Assembly (NCBI GenBank): GCA_026693085.1
Contig: JAPLNB010000134.1
Span: forward strand, 1 to 40,683
Length of the DNA: 40,683 nt
From: Planctomycetota bacterium
Lineage (GTDB): Bacteria; Planctomycetota; Phycisphaerae; Tepidisphaerales; Tepidisphaeraceae
Direction: 5' to 3'
Part shown: one piece after another, positions 23,492 to 31,595 of the stretch
Position numbering within the stretch: the first letter of the stretch is position 1
How the letters are laid out: every line of letters starts with the position of its first letter
Program-made: the position numbers and the translations under genes
Notes under the pieces: model-generated
The model's database searches: none
Told to the model about the DNA's origin: nothing
What the model saw: the letters and a program-made list of their open reading frames with translations, nothing else

Positions 23492-25341
23492 AATCCATCA
23501 TCCGCTCTTGGCCCGTCATTTGGGCTGTCTTGGCGGTGGTGATTGGCGCCGGGGCGCTGATTGTCTACGCCACCAAACTCAACTCCGCCAAGAAAGCCAA
23601 TACCAACGCCATCCCCGTTGACACCGTCAAACGCGGCCCCCTCACCATCAGCGTAACCATCTCCGGAACCATCCGCTCCCGACAACAGGAAGTCATCAAG
23701 AGCGAGGTCGAAGGACTCCCCACCATCCTCTACCTCGTCCCAGAAGGCACTCGCATCAAAAAAGGCGACCTCCTCGTCGAACTCGACGTCAGCAAGCTCC
23801 AGGATTCTAAAGTCAGCCAGCAGATCATCGTCCAAAACGCCGATGCCGCCGCCATCGGCGCCCGCGAAACCCTCGCCGTCTCCCAAAACCAAGCCAAAAG
23901 CGACACCGCCAAAGCCGAACTCGACGCCCAGTTCGCCAAAGAAGACCTCGAGAAGTACAGGGAGGGCGACTACAAGAATCTCTTGAAGGAAGCGGAGAAC
24001 AAGATCACCCTGGCAGAAGCCGAACTGGCTCTGGCGACCACCAAGTGCGCGTCCTCCGCGCGATTGCTCGAACAGAAATTCCTCTCCAAGATGGAGTACA
24101 AGGCCGATGAACTGTCGATGCAGCGATGGGCTTCCAGCTTGGAGCTCGCGCAGAACGCCAAGAAACTGCTGATCGATTTCACCTACAAACGCGAAATGAC
24201 CAAGCTCACCGCCGCCGTCGACCAGGCCGCCATGGCTCTTGAACGCGTCATACGCAAAGCCTCCGCCGACATCGTCCAGGCCCAAGCACTCCTCCGCGCC
24301 AAGGAATCCGAACTCGAACGCCAGAAAACCATCCTCGAAAAAACCGATTACATGATCGGTAAAGCCAAAATGTTCGCCCCCACCGATGGCCTCGTCGTCT
24401 ACGCCACCACCGGCGGCGGCGGCGGCTTCCGCGGCGACCGCGAACCCCTCGCCGAGGGCGCAGCCGTCCGCGAACGACAGGAAATCATCTACCTGCCGAC
24501 CGCCGACTCCGTCATGGCCGCCGTCAAACTCCACGAGTCCAGCCTCGATAAGGTCAGGCTCGATCTGCCCGTCCGCGTAACAGTGGACGCCGTGCCCAAC
24601 AAGGTTTTCATGGGCCGGGTCAAAAAGATCGCACCTCTGCCCGACCAGCAGAGCATGTGGCAAAACCCCGACCTCAAAGTCTACAACACCGAAATCTGGC
24701 TCGAAGGCGACGGCAGCGACCTCCGCACCGGCATGACCTGCCGAGCCGAAATCGTTGTCGATTACTACCCCGATGCCATCTACGTCCCCGTACACGCCGT
24801 CGTCCGCGTCGGCGGAAAACCCACCGTCTACGTCCCCGGACCCCAAGGCCTCGTCGCCCGAACCATCGAGATCGGCCTCGACAACAACCGCATGATCCAC
24901 ATTCTCAAGGGCCTCGAACCCGGCGAAATCATCGCCCTCGCGCCTCCCCTCGCCGATGCCGCCGTCTCCACCGAACCACAAAACGGACAGCTTCCACCCT
25001 CCCCCGGCATGACCTTCCCCCAAACACGCCCTTCCGGCTTCACACCCCCCACCGGCCGCGAAGGCCGACAACCCGGCCAGGGCCGTCGCGGCCCCGCCCG
25101 CGACCCCTCCGCCGATGCCGCCGACTCCGCCACCGATCGCACACCCACTGGCGAAGGCCGCCGTGGGCCAAACCTCCAGAACATGACCGAAGAGCAACGC
25201 GCGGCCTTCGAGGCCCGCCGAAAACAATTCGAAGCCATGTCTCCGGAAGAACGACAAAAAACGATGGACCAGATGCGACAGGGTGGCGGCCGCCGCTCCC
25301 GTGGCCCGGAAACTGCCCCCGCTTCACCCATCCAGCCATGA
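23488..25341 (+). CDS. HlyD/MacA-type periplasmic adaptor with C-terminal extension
   Basis: A 617-residue membrane fusion protein. It has an N-terminal membrane anchor (about 8-28) and a lipoyl/barrel-sandwich half at about 45-95 (G-T-I-R-S-R-Q-Q-E-V). A long alpha hairpin with coiled-coil spans about 105-285, the returning lipoyl half is at about 290-320 (M-F-A-P-T-D-G-L-V-V-Y), and beta-barrel and membrane-proximal domains follow to about 490. Residues beyond about 490 form an unusual Pro/Arg/Gly-rich tail with M-T-E-E-Q-R-A-A-F-E and S-P-E-E-R-Q-K-T-M. The adaptor links the inner-membrane transporter to the TolC-like channel. ATGA overlaps at both ends indicate translational coupling with tolC-like and ATPase genes. 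Family assignment is firm; the tail's role is unknown. Confidence 0.92.
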   Translation: MKSIIRSWPVIWAVLAVVIGAGALIVYATKLNSAKKANTNAIPVDTVKRGPLTISVTISGTIRSRQQEVIKSEVEGLPTILYLVPEGTRIKKGDLLVELDVSKLQDSKVSQQIIVQNADAAAIGARETLAVSQNQAKSDTAKAELDAQFAKEDLEKYREGDYKNLLKEAENKITLAEAELALATTKCASSARLLEQKFLSKMEYKADELSMQRWASSLELAQNAKKLLIDFTYKREMTKLTAAVDQAAMALERVIRKASADIVQAQALLRAKESELERQKTILEKTDYMIGKAKMFAPTDGLVVYATTGGGGGFRGDREPLAEGAAVRERQEIIYLPTADSVMAAVKLHESSLDKVRLDLPVRVTVDAVPNKVFMGRVKKIAPLPDQQSMWQNPDLKVYNTEIWLEGDGSDLRTGMTCRAEIVVDYYPDAIYVPVHAVVRVGGKPTVYVPGPQGLVARTIEIGLDNNRMIHILKGLEPGEIIALAPPLADAAVSTEPQNGQLPPSPGMTFPQTRPSGFTPPTGREGRQPGQGRRGPARDPSADAADSATDRTPTGEGRRGPNLQNMTEEQRAAFEARRKQFEAMSPEERQKTMDQMRQGGGRRSRGPETAPASPIQP

Positions 25342-26075
25342 CCATGACCCTGCAAGCCACCCCATCCCTCCGTCCTTCCCCCCCGGACAACGACCACGTC
25401 ATCCGCTTCGTCAACGTGCGCAAAACCTACATCATGGGCTCCGAAGAAGTCCACGCCCTCGCCGGCGTCACCCTCCCGTTCCGCCGCGGCTCCTTCTGGG
25501 CTCTCATGGGCCCCAGCGGCTCCGGCAAATCCACCATGCTCAACGTCCTCGGCTGCCTCGACCGCCCTACCTCCGGCCAATACTTCCTCGAATCCCGCGA
25601 CGTCTCGTCCCTTTCCGACGATGCCCTCTCCGAATTCCGCCTCCGACATTTCGGATTCATCTTCCAAAGCTTCAACCTCATCCCCCAACTCACCGTCCGC
25701 GAGAATATCGAGCTGCCCCTCTACTACCTCGGCTGGGAAGCCGCCGCCAGCGCCGCTCGCGCCGAAGAACTCGCCCAACGCGTCGGACTCACCGGCCGAC
25801 TCAACCACCGCCCCAACCAGCTCTCCGGCGGCCAACAACAACGGGTCGCCATCGCCCGCGCTCTGGCCAACGACCCCGTCGTGCTCCTGGCCGATGAACC
25901 CACCGGCAACCTCGACTCCGCAACCGGCAACCAGATCATGCACCTGCTCACCGAACTCAACGACCAAGGCAAAACCATCCTCATGGTCACCCACGAACCC
26001 GATATTGCCGTCTACGCTCATCAGCGCCTCCACCTCCGCGACGGCCTCATCGACCGCATCGAAGGAGCCCACTGA
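25338..26075 (+). CDS. MacB/LolD-type ABC transporter ATP-binding protein
   Basis: A 245-residue ABC ATPase: Walker [10 protein letters not shown] (58-66), Q-loop F-I-F-Q-S-F-N-L (about 108-115), signature LSGGQQQR (162-169), Walker B VVLLADEP (181-188) and H-loop V-T-H-E-P. This subfamily powers mechanotransmission-type transporters (MacB, LolCDE) that push substrates through a periplasmic adaptor rather than across the membrane. ATG at 25338 overlaps the adaptor stop as ATGA; ATG at 25344 is an alternative. A long upstream in-frame extension is out of register with any domain and is rejected. It pairs with the permease that follows; in E. coli MacB the two are fused. Confidence 0.95.
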   Translation: MTMTLQATPSLRPSPPDNDHVIRFVNVRKTYIMGSEEVHALAGVTLPFRRGSFWALMGPSGSGKSTMLNVLGCLDRPTSGQYFLESRDVSSLSDDALSEFRLRHFGFIFQSFNLIPQLTVRENIELPLYYLGWEAAASAARAEELAQRVGLTGRLNHRPNQLSGGQQQRVAIARALANDPVVLLADEPTGNLDSATGNQIMHLLTELNDQGKTILMVTHEPDIAVYAHQRLHLRDGLIDRIEGAH

Positions 26076-27346
26076 TGCGCCAGTTCCGCCTTGCCCGCAA
26101 TATCGCACTGGGCATCAAAAATCTCCTCCTCCACAAGCTCCGATCCGTCCTCACCATGCTCGGCGTCGTCTTCGGGGTCGGCTCCGTCATCGCCATGCTC
26201 TCCGTCGGCGAAGGCGCCAGCCAAGAAGCCCTCGAACGCATCCGAATGCTCGGCTCCAACAACATCATCATCACCTCCATGAAACCCGTCGAAGAAGAAG
26301 CCGGCTCCGGCGGCCGAATGCTCCGCCTCAGCGTCTATGGCCTGCTCTACGACGACGAACAACGCATCCGCGAGACCTTCCCCGCCGTCGATCGCACCGT
26401 CCCCGTCAAGATCCTCCGCAAAGAAGGCCGCCTGCATGACCAAACCCTCGAACTCCGAATGGTGGCCACCGTCGCCGACTGGGCCGACCTCGTCCAACGC
26501 CCCATCATCGCCGGACGAACCCTCATCGAACGCGACATCAAAGACCGCGCCAACGTCGTCGTCCTCACCGAATACGGCGCCCGCAGACTCCTCGCCACAC
26601 AAAGCTCCATCGGACAAACCCTCAAGCTCGGCCCCGATTACTTCGAAGTCGTCGGCATCGTCAAGAACGAAACCGGACCCGCCGGCGGGGTCCAAACCCC
26701 CGACCAGGAAGTAGACGCCTACGTCCCCCTCTCCCTCGCCCGCGAACGCTTCGGCGACATCAACAGGCGCCGCACCGCCGGCTCCGAAGAAAGCGAACGC
26801 GTCGAGCTGCACCAGATGATCGTCCAGCTCAAGAGCACCGACGACGTCGAACGCGTCGCCGCCGGCATCGAAGCCATGCTCAAACGCTTCCACAAAAAAC
26901 TCGACTACAAAATGTCCATCCCCCTCGCACTCCTCCGCGAGGCCGAAGCCACCAAACGCCGCTTCAACATCGTCCTCGGCTCCATCGCCGGCATCTCCCT
27001 GCTCGTCGGCGGCATCGGCATCATGAACATCATGCTCGCCAGCGTCACCGAACGCACCCGCGAAATCGGCATCCGCCGCGCCATCGGCGCCAAACGCAAA
27101 CAAATCGTCATGCAGTTCCTGATCGAAACCGTCGTCCTCTCCACCATCGGCGGCCTCATCGGCGTCGGCATCGGCGTCATCATCCCCTGGCTCATCACCT
27201 ACTTCGCCAACATGCCCACCGTCGTCCGCCTCTACAGCCTCGTCCTCTCCGTCGGAATCAGCATGGGCGTCGGCATCGTCTTCGGCCTCTACCCCGCCAT
27301 CCGCGCCGCCGCCCTGGACCCCATCGTCGCCCTCCGCCACGAGTGA
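26075..27346 (+). CDS. MacB-type ABC transporter permease
   Basis: A 423-residue permease with four membrane helices in the MacB pattern. One follows the N-terminal amphipathic N-L-L-L-H-K-L-R-S-V-L-T-M-L-G-V segment (about 18-45). A large periplasmic domain spans about 60-290, and three helices lie at about 305-420. The conserved E-R-T-R-E-I-G-I-R-R-A-I-G-A coupling segment (about 325-338) contacts the ATPase. Start ATG overlaps the previous stop as TGATG, with GAAGGAG at 26061-26067. It completes a TolC-adaptor-ATPase-permease set; likely cargoes are antibiotics, peptides or lipids, not determinable here. No terminator with a clear T run follows. Confidence 0.93.
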   Translation: MRQFRLARNIALGIKNLLLHKLRSVLTMLGVVFGVGSVIAMLSVGEGASQEALERIRMLGSNNIIITSMKPVEEEAGSGGRMLRLSVYGLLYDDEQRIRETFPAVDRTVPVKILRKEGRLHDQTLELRMVATVADWADLVQRPIIAGRTLIERDIKDRANVVVLTEYGARRLLATQSSIGQTLKLGPDYFEVVGIVKNETGPAGGVQTPDQEVDAYVPLSLARERFGDINRRRTAGSEESERVELHQMIVQLKSTDDVERVAAGIEAMLKRFHKKLDYKMSIPLALLREAEATKRRFNIVLGSIAGISLLVGGIGIMNIMLASVTERTREIGIRRAIGAKRKQIVMQFLIETVVLSTIGGLIGVGIGVIIPWLITYFANMPTVVRLYSLVLSVGISMGVGIVFGLYPAIRAAALDPIVALRHE

Positions 27347-27356
27347 GATGGGGAGT

Positions 27357-27502
27357 GCATTTTCACGCCTGCTACATTTGCTACATTGGATGGGCTTAAG
27401 GTGAATTGTCGCAAGGGGTTGATGACGTAGCAGGGGGTTGGCGGGGTGTAACAGGGTTGGAAGGGAGGCGCATTTTCACCTTTGTAGCATTTGTAGCATT
27501 TT
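27357..27502. repeat. Direct pair of GCATTTTCAC-led repeats
   Basis: Copy one (27357-27388) is GCATTTTCAC followed by TGCTACATT twice. Copy two (27470-27502) is GCATTTTCAC followed by TGTAGCATT twice. The copies are about 80 nt apart in the same orientation. From memory, similar CTACATTTG-type repeats are scattered in other bacterial genomes. Confidence 0.6.
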
Positions 27503-27709
27503 ACGCAATCTTGCATGGGCGTGGGATGAGGTTGGACAAGGGTTTACGTGCCGAAGGGGGTGTGCACAGGGGGTGTGCAGGATGTTGCACGAGGGCCGGG
27601 GAGGAATGCGGACCTTGGAACGGCGTATGTGAATGTCAAAGAGCGGCGTCGAGGGGTTTGGCGGCCCCCCCGGCCCACAAGGCGGACGGCGTCCGAGCTT
27701 GCCGGGGGG

Positions 27710-27738
27710 ATTATACCACAGACTGGGATGAGTGTCAA
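27710..27738 (-). promoter_or_regulatory. Perfect consensus sigma70 promoter on the minus strand
   Basis: On the minus strand TTGACA (27738-27733), a 17-nt spacer and TATAAT (27715-27710) match consensus at all twelve positions. An AT-rich, UP-like stretch lies upstream (about 27740-27760). The predicted start is near 27703, and the RNA would run towards 27347, where no gene is recognised. Confidence 0.7.
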
Positions 27739-27758
27739 GCAGTATATAGAGATTTTTA

Positions 27759-28916
27759 TTAGGGCGGTGATTGATGGGGAGAGCCGTTTGGGAAAACCAG
27801 TTGCGTGACGACTTTGCATGTTGTCGGGTCTCGCACATTGTCGCGGATCTTCGTGCAGAGGTCGGGCCAGCACTCGCGCAGGGTTGCGTACTCGTTCCAC
27901 CCATTCCTTACCTGATCTCGGAACCCTCGCGGCGCAACGGTGTCCGCCGTGAAATCCTCGGGCAGCCAATGCAGTTCCGGATTCGTTTCTTGGCAGACCT
28001 TCTCGCATTTCTCGTCGTCAAGGAATTCCTTCACCTGCTCAATAAACGTATGCACGGCTGCGTCAGCGCCATTTGCATCGCGTGCCTTACGATAGTTGGA
28101 GAACCAAACGGCCAGGGCTATCCCCCGGTAGTACTCCCTCGGGCCTTTGCGCTTCCCTTCTGGGTCGAATCGCGGAATGTCGGCACCACCCAGACGGCGA
28201 CTGGCATTCGGCGATCCCTCCTGCTGAAAGAAGCCGTCGTCCGAAGCCCAGACCAGTGTCGGCGCACCGTTCTTCAGAGGCTCAAATGGACATGCCGGAA
28301 CGCCGGGGACGCGCGAAGTGAACATGGCTCCGCCTGTGACCTGATTGAACACGTCGATTCCTGTCGTCCCTTCAACCAGCGCATGATGGTCCAAGACTCT
28401 GTTTGACTTGAGAAGGTAATCGCGCAGAGCGAGCCGGTTCTCGTATCCCCGTGACACCACCGCATGCGACTCGGCATGCTGCTCCAGGTACTTCGCGTGC
28501 TGCGAGAGAATAGTATCGATCCCAAGCGAGGGTGGGCGCGTGCCCGGATCGATCCTGACGTAATACTCACAGGAGTGAGCGGCTGCAAGTAGCAGACCCT
28601 TGTTCACCACTCCCCCGTAACTGAAGCTCGACGACACCGGCGCCGGGAGACCCTCCTTCTTGCAGAGGTCAAGAACGGTATCGTTGACAGCCTGGTCCCA
28701 GACGATGAGGGGGGAACCCCTGCAATAGTCCCGCATCACGGTGATCTGCTTGTTTGCGTCCGTGTCGGAGGTGCTGACGGCGAACTTGACTTTGCACCGC
28801 GAATTCGATGCGGGATTGACGTAGGCCGACCATTCCCGCAGGGTGTAGAGGGCACTTGGGAAGCCATTCTTGATAAAGTCAAAGCTGAACAGGACTCTGT
28901 GTTCGGTATCGGGCAT
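27759..28916 (-). CDS. Orphan hypothetical protein, possible glycosyltransferase-A-like fold
   Basis: A 385-residue soluble protein with no signal peptide. I do not recognise a family. Some segments recall a GT-A fold: N-K-G-L-L-L-A-A-A-H-S-C-E-Y-Y-V-R-I-D-P-G-T (about 110-131, in the place of a D-x-D region), G-G-A-M-F-T-S-R (about 195-202) and W-A-S-D-D-G-F-F-Q (about 222-230, like the acceptor-side Asp motif). The C-terminus is Cys-rich (about 302-372). The start at 28916 has AAAGGAG upstream. Codon use has many more A/T third positions than the neighbours, and the gene is flanked by repeat-bearing non-coding DNA, consistent with acquisition by transfer. The enzyme idea is inference from motif layout only. 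Confidence 0.75.
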   Translation of the reverse strand: MPDTEHRVLFSFDFIKNGFPSALYTLREWSAYVNPASNSRCKVKFAVSTSDTDANKQITVMRDYCRGSPLIVWDQAVNDTVLDLCKKEGLPAPVSSSFSYGGVVNKGLLLAAAHSCEYYVRIDPGTRPPSLGIDTILSQHAKYLEQHAESHAVVSRGYENRLALRDYLLKSNRVLDHHALVEGTTGIDVFNQVTGGAMFTSRVPGVPACPFEPLKNGAPTLVWASDDGFFQQEGSPNASRRLGGADIPRFDPEGKRKGPREYYRGIALAVWFSNYRKARDANGADAAVHTFIEQVKEFLDDEKCEKVCQETNPELHWLPEDFTADTVAPRGFRDQVRNGWNEYATLRECWPDLCTKIRDNVRDPTTCKVVTQLVFPNGSPHQSPP

Positions 28917-28939
28917 GTCTGGCTCCTTTCGCGTCGCGA

Positions 28940-28949
28940 TGTGATCACA
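28940..28949. promoter_or_regulatory. Short palindrome upstream of the orphan gene
   Basis: TGTGATCACA is a perfect 10-bp palindrome, 24 nt before the start codon at 28916, where an operator would sit. No regulator gene is adjacent. The rest of 28917-29179 shows no gene or tRNA. Confidence 0.25.
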
Positions 28950-29179
28950 CCGATGGTTGCGCGCCCATGGAAAGCGTAGCGAGCCTGCAACCGGTGGTGC
29001 AGAATGGATGTTACCCTCAATCAGGTCAGAAGCAAGGTAATGCTGTCGCGGCAGCGCATCGCGAACCTTCCGTGCCCAGCCATTCGGCTCCCTTCCTCCT
29101 CGCGTGGCGCAGCGGCAAGTTCAAAGCGCAAGAGGGCGCAAGGAACTGTTAGTTGACGCTGCTCAACCGCATTCCCCCG

Positions 29180-30058
29180 CTATTTCGGCGCCATCGCCTT
29201 CTCCGCCGCCTCCTTCACATACCGCTCCGACTTATCCGTCCGCGTCTCCGCCAGGTGCTTATAAATCCGCCCCGCCTCCGCCTTCTTCCCCGCCGCCGTT
29301 AGCTTCTCCGCCGCCACCAGACACGCCTTAGTCGCCTTGATCCGCTCCCACCCCACCGCGTCCGACGCCTTGATCAGCAGATCCACCGCGCTCGCCTCAC
29401 CCATATTCGCCAGCCCCCACACCGCCGCCTGCCGAACCTCCGCATCGCCATCCCCCGCCGCCGCCTTCAATGCAGCCACGGAGCCAGCATCCCCGATCAC
29501 CCCCAGCGCCTGCACAATCGCCAGCCGCCGCCGACCCTTCGCATTCCCCAGCGCCGCCCGCAACTGCTCCGCCGCACCATCGCGGATCGCCACGATCGTC
29601 CGCACCGCATCATCCCCAATCTCATCATCCAACATCAGCTTCCCCACCGCCGCCACCGCATCCTTATTCCCCGCCCACTCCAACTCGCGCACCAGAATCG
29701 CCTGGCTCCACTTCGCCCGATCCCCGCCAAGCTGCGACGCAAGCGTCCCCACCAGCATCGCCCGCTCTTTCTCCTTCCCCGCCCGGCACACATACAACGC
29801 CAGCCCATGCAGCGCATACCGGGGCTTGTACCTGGCCGGATCATTCCCCTCGCTCAGCATCCCGATCAGCGACATGATGTTCTCTGGCCCCCCCAACAAG
29901 ATCGCATCATACGCTTTCTGGGCCTCCCCCCATTTCGGCCCCGTCAACTTAAACTCATCCGTCCGGTTCTTCTTGCTCGGATCGTTCTTGTCCGCCACCG
30001 CGGGGTCCAACTCCGGCATGCTATTGACCCACTCGGCCAGATTCTTCGTTTCTGCCAT
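29180..30058 (-). CDS. HEAT-repeat protein
   Basis: A 292-residue soluble helical protein. HEAT/PBS-lyase-like repeats are clearest at about 165-235, for example R-R-L-A-I-V-Q-A-L-G-V-I-G-D-A-G-S-V-A-A-L and E-V-R-Q-A-A-V-W-G-L-A-N-M-G-E-A, with less regular helical pairs before and a Lys/Ala-rich helix at the end. HEAT repeats serve as binding scaffolds; no catalytic residues are evident. The start at 30058 is chosen because AAGGG lies 9 nt upstream; Met at 30067 would have it directly adjacent. It lies 60 nt downstream of a Tat-exported oxidoreductase on the same strand, so joint transcription is likely. HEAT proteins often accompany exported sugar enzymes in planctomycetes, which is general knowledge, not shown here. 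Confidence 0.82.
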   Translation of the reverse strand: MAETKNLAEWVNSMPELDPAVADKNDPSKKNRTDEFKLTGPKWGEAQKAYDAILLGGPENIMSLIGMLSEGNDPARYKPRYALHGLALYVCRAGKEKERAMLVGTLASQLGGDRAKWSQAILVRELEWAGNKDAVAAVGKLMLDDEIGDDAVRTIVAIRDGAAEQLRAALGNAKGRRRLAIVQALGVIGDAGSVAALKAAAGDGDAEVRQAAVWGLANMGEASAVDLLIKASDAVGWERIKATKACLVAAEKLTAAGKKAEAGRIYKHLAETRTDKSERYVKEAAEKAMAPK

Positions 30059-30118
30059 GATAATCATCCCTTCTTGCTTCTGCGTGTGCTCCGCGCTCTT
30101 GAGTGGTGAGTGCGAATC

Positions 30119-31351
30119 CTACAAATGCCACGGCGCCCGCATCGGCTGATTCACCAGCCGATTCGCCTCCGCATCGCCGATGATCTGCTCCTTCACCGGG
30201 TCATACTGAATTCTCCGCCCGGTGCGTATGGCGATATTCGACAAATGCAGCAACGTCACCGTCCGACACGCCGCCTCCGGATGGCCGCCGGCGAGCTTCC
30301 GCGTCTTCACCGCCTCGGCAAATGTCCGCAACGGCTCCGGGTCCGGCATCGCCAACACCGTCTTCTGATCCGCTTCGCTCAGATCGGTCAGCTTGACCGA
30401 CCTCGGCTTCATCCCCGACGGCTCGCCCCACTCCGCGCTCTCGAGCACCATCGTGAACCCGTCCGCATACTTCAGCTTGATCCACCCCCACATCCCCGTC
30501 ACTTCCGGATGCGCCGGCGGCGCGCTCGCCTCCACCTCCACCGGGCTCGTATCGTCCTTCCCAAACAACCAGTTGATCGGATCGAGCAGATGCTGCCCCA
30601 TATCCGTCAGCCCCCCGCTCTCATAATCCCAATACCACCGGTGCGTCCCGCCATGCCGGGTCGGCGTATAGGGCTTCAACGGCGACGGCCCGCAATACAG
30701 ATCCCAATCCAGATTCGCCGGCACCGGCCGAATCGGCTGATCCGTCTTCCCGCTCCACTCCTTCACCTTCAGCCCCCCGCGGTGAAAATACACCCCCGGG
30801 TTGTTCTTGAGCAACCCGCTCCGCATGATCTTGTGGATGAGAATGTTGTCCTTGCTCCTGCTCATCCCGAACCGCCCGAACGTCCCCACCTGGAAGATCC
30901 GCCCATACCGCTGGAACGCCTCGACCACCGCCCGCCCCTCGGCGATCGTCCGCGTCATCGGCTTCTCGCACAACACATCCTTCCCCGCCTCCGCCGCCGC
31001 GATCGAAATCAGCGCATGCCAGTGCGGCGGCGTCGCGATCGCGATCAGATCGATATCCTTTCGCTCCATCACCCGCCGAAAATCAGTATAAATCTTGTTA
31101 TTGTCCGCCCGGTCCTTGAACCGCACATCGCAGTCCGCCAGCTTCACGACCTTCAGATCCTTGCTCAGCTCCCCAAACGTCCCCCCGCCACGCCCCCCGC
31201 ACCCGATCAGCGCCCCCCCAAACGTTTCGCTCGGCGGCGTCACTCCCTCTCCCCCCAGCACATTCCGCGGCACAATCATGACCCCCGCTGTCGCCGCCGC
31301 CACACCTTTCAGAAAACCTCTACGTGTCACGTTCCGCTTTTGGTATGCCAT
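30119..31351 (-). CDS. Tat-exported Gfo/Idh/MocA-family oxidoreductase
   Basis: A 410-residue protein with a twin-arginine signal (R-R-G-F-L-K at 10-15, then an Ala/Val-rich stretch). The Rossmann loop G-C-G-G-R-G-G-G is at about 50-57 and the family motif C-E-K-P-M at 128-132 contains the catalytic-region Lys. The C-terminal half is the Gfo/Idh/MocA alpha/beta domain (GGLTDMGQHLLDP, with a His near the substrate site). Members oxidise or epimerise sugars and related polyols with a tightly bound NAD(P). Export with cofactor bound fits Tat. The start at 31351 has GGGAGGT upstream; a longer frame to 31405 would bury the signal. Substrate unknown. Forms a probable pair with the HEAT gene. Confidence 0.92.
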   Translation of the reverse strand: MAYQKRNVTRRGFLKGVAAATAGVMIVPRNVLGGEGVTPPSETFGGALIGCGGRGGGTFGELSKDLKVVKLADCDVRFKDRADNNKIYTDFRRVMERKDIDLIAIATPPHWHALISIAAAEAGKDVLCEKPMTRTIAEGRAVVEAFQRYGRIFQVGTFGRFGMSRSKDNILIHKIMRSGLLKNNPGVYFHRGGLKVKEWSGKTDQPIRPVPANLDWDLYCGPSPLKPYTPTRHGGTHRWYWDYESGGLTDMGQHLLDPINWLFGKDDTSPVEVEASAPPAHPEVTGMWGWIKLKYADGFTMVLESAEWGEPSGMKPRSVKLTDLSEADQKTVLAMPDPEPLRTFAEAVKTRKLAGGHPEAACRTVTLLHLSNIAIRTGRRIQYDPVKEQIIGDAEANRLVNQPMRAPWHL

Positions 31352-31595
31352 GAGCCTACCTCCCACTTCTAATACGCCCCAACCGCTGCGGCGTTTTCGC
31401 CCCAACTCGGTTCATCGTCGCCTTCGTCCAATGGCTTACCGTTATTATTGGGGGGGGACGGGATGGGGCAAATGTAATTGACAGACTGAGCAAAGGCGTT
31501 ATCGTCAAGAAGGCTCAAGAAACCTTTCCGAAGACACCAGCAGCCGACGATTCCGCCGAACTTCGGGGGGTTTTGCAGGAGGCTCAGGAGACGAA

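Larger units (their letters stand above)
27347..27758. other. Non-coding, repeat-bearing region
   Basis: No convincing gene. The region holds two related segments, each starting GCATTTTCAC and followed by two T-G-(C/T)-A-type repeats (27357-27388 and 27470-27502). An 11-bp direct repeat GGGGGTGTGCA occurs at 27556-27566 and 27569-27579. A 9-bp inverted repeat (arm CCCCCCGGC, ending 27701-27709) lies beside a consensus promoter on the minus strand. Composition differs from the coding DNA on either side. Confidence 0.6.

Noticed and set aside
24657-25337. In-frame extension upstream of the ABC ATPase
   Set aside because: It overlaps the adaptor gene, is Arg/Pro/His-rich, and the ATGA overlap at 25338 gives a natural start.
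27289-27516. A 75-residue minus-strand frame with C-Y-K-C-Y-K and N-V-A-N-V-A segments downstream of the consensus promoter
   Set aside because: The motifs come from translating the short direct repeats, it runs into the antisense of the permease gene, and it lacks a ribosome binding site.
27595-27625. GAGGAATGCGGACC, resembling the RNase P RNA core
   Set aside because: It differs from the invariant GAGGAAAGUCCGG core, and no matching P4 partner or pseudoknot could be found nearby.
29100-29150. GCGTGGCGCAGCGGCAAG, resembling the 5' half of a tRNA
   Set aside because: No T-loop GTTCGA-type sequence or acceptor-stem partner follows at the right distance.
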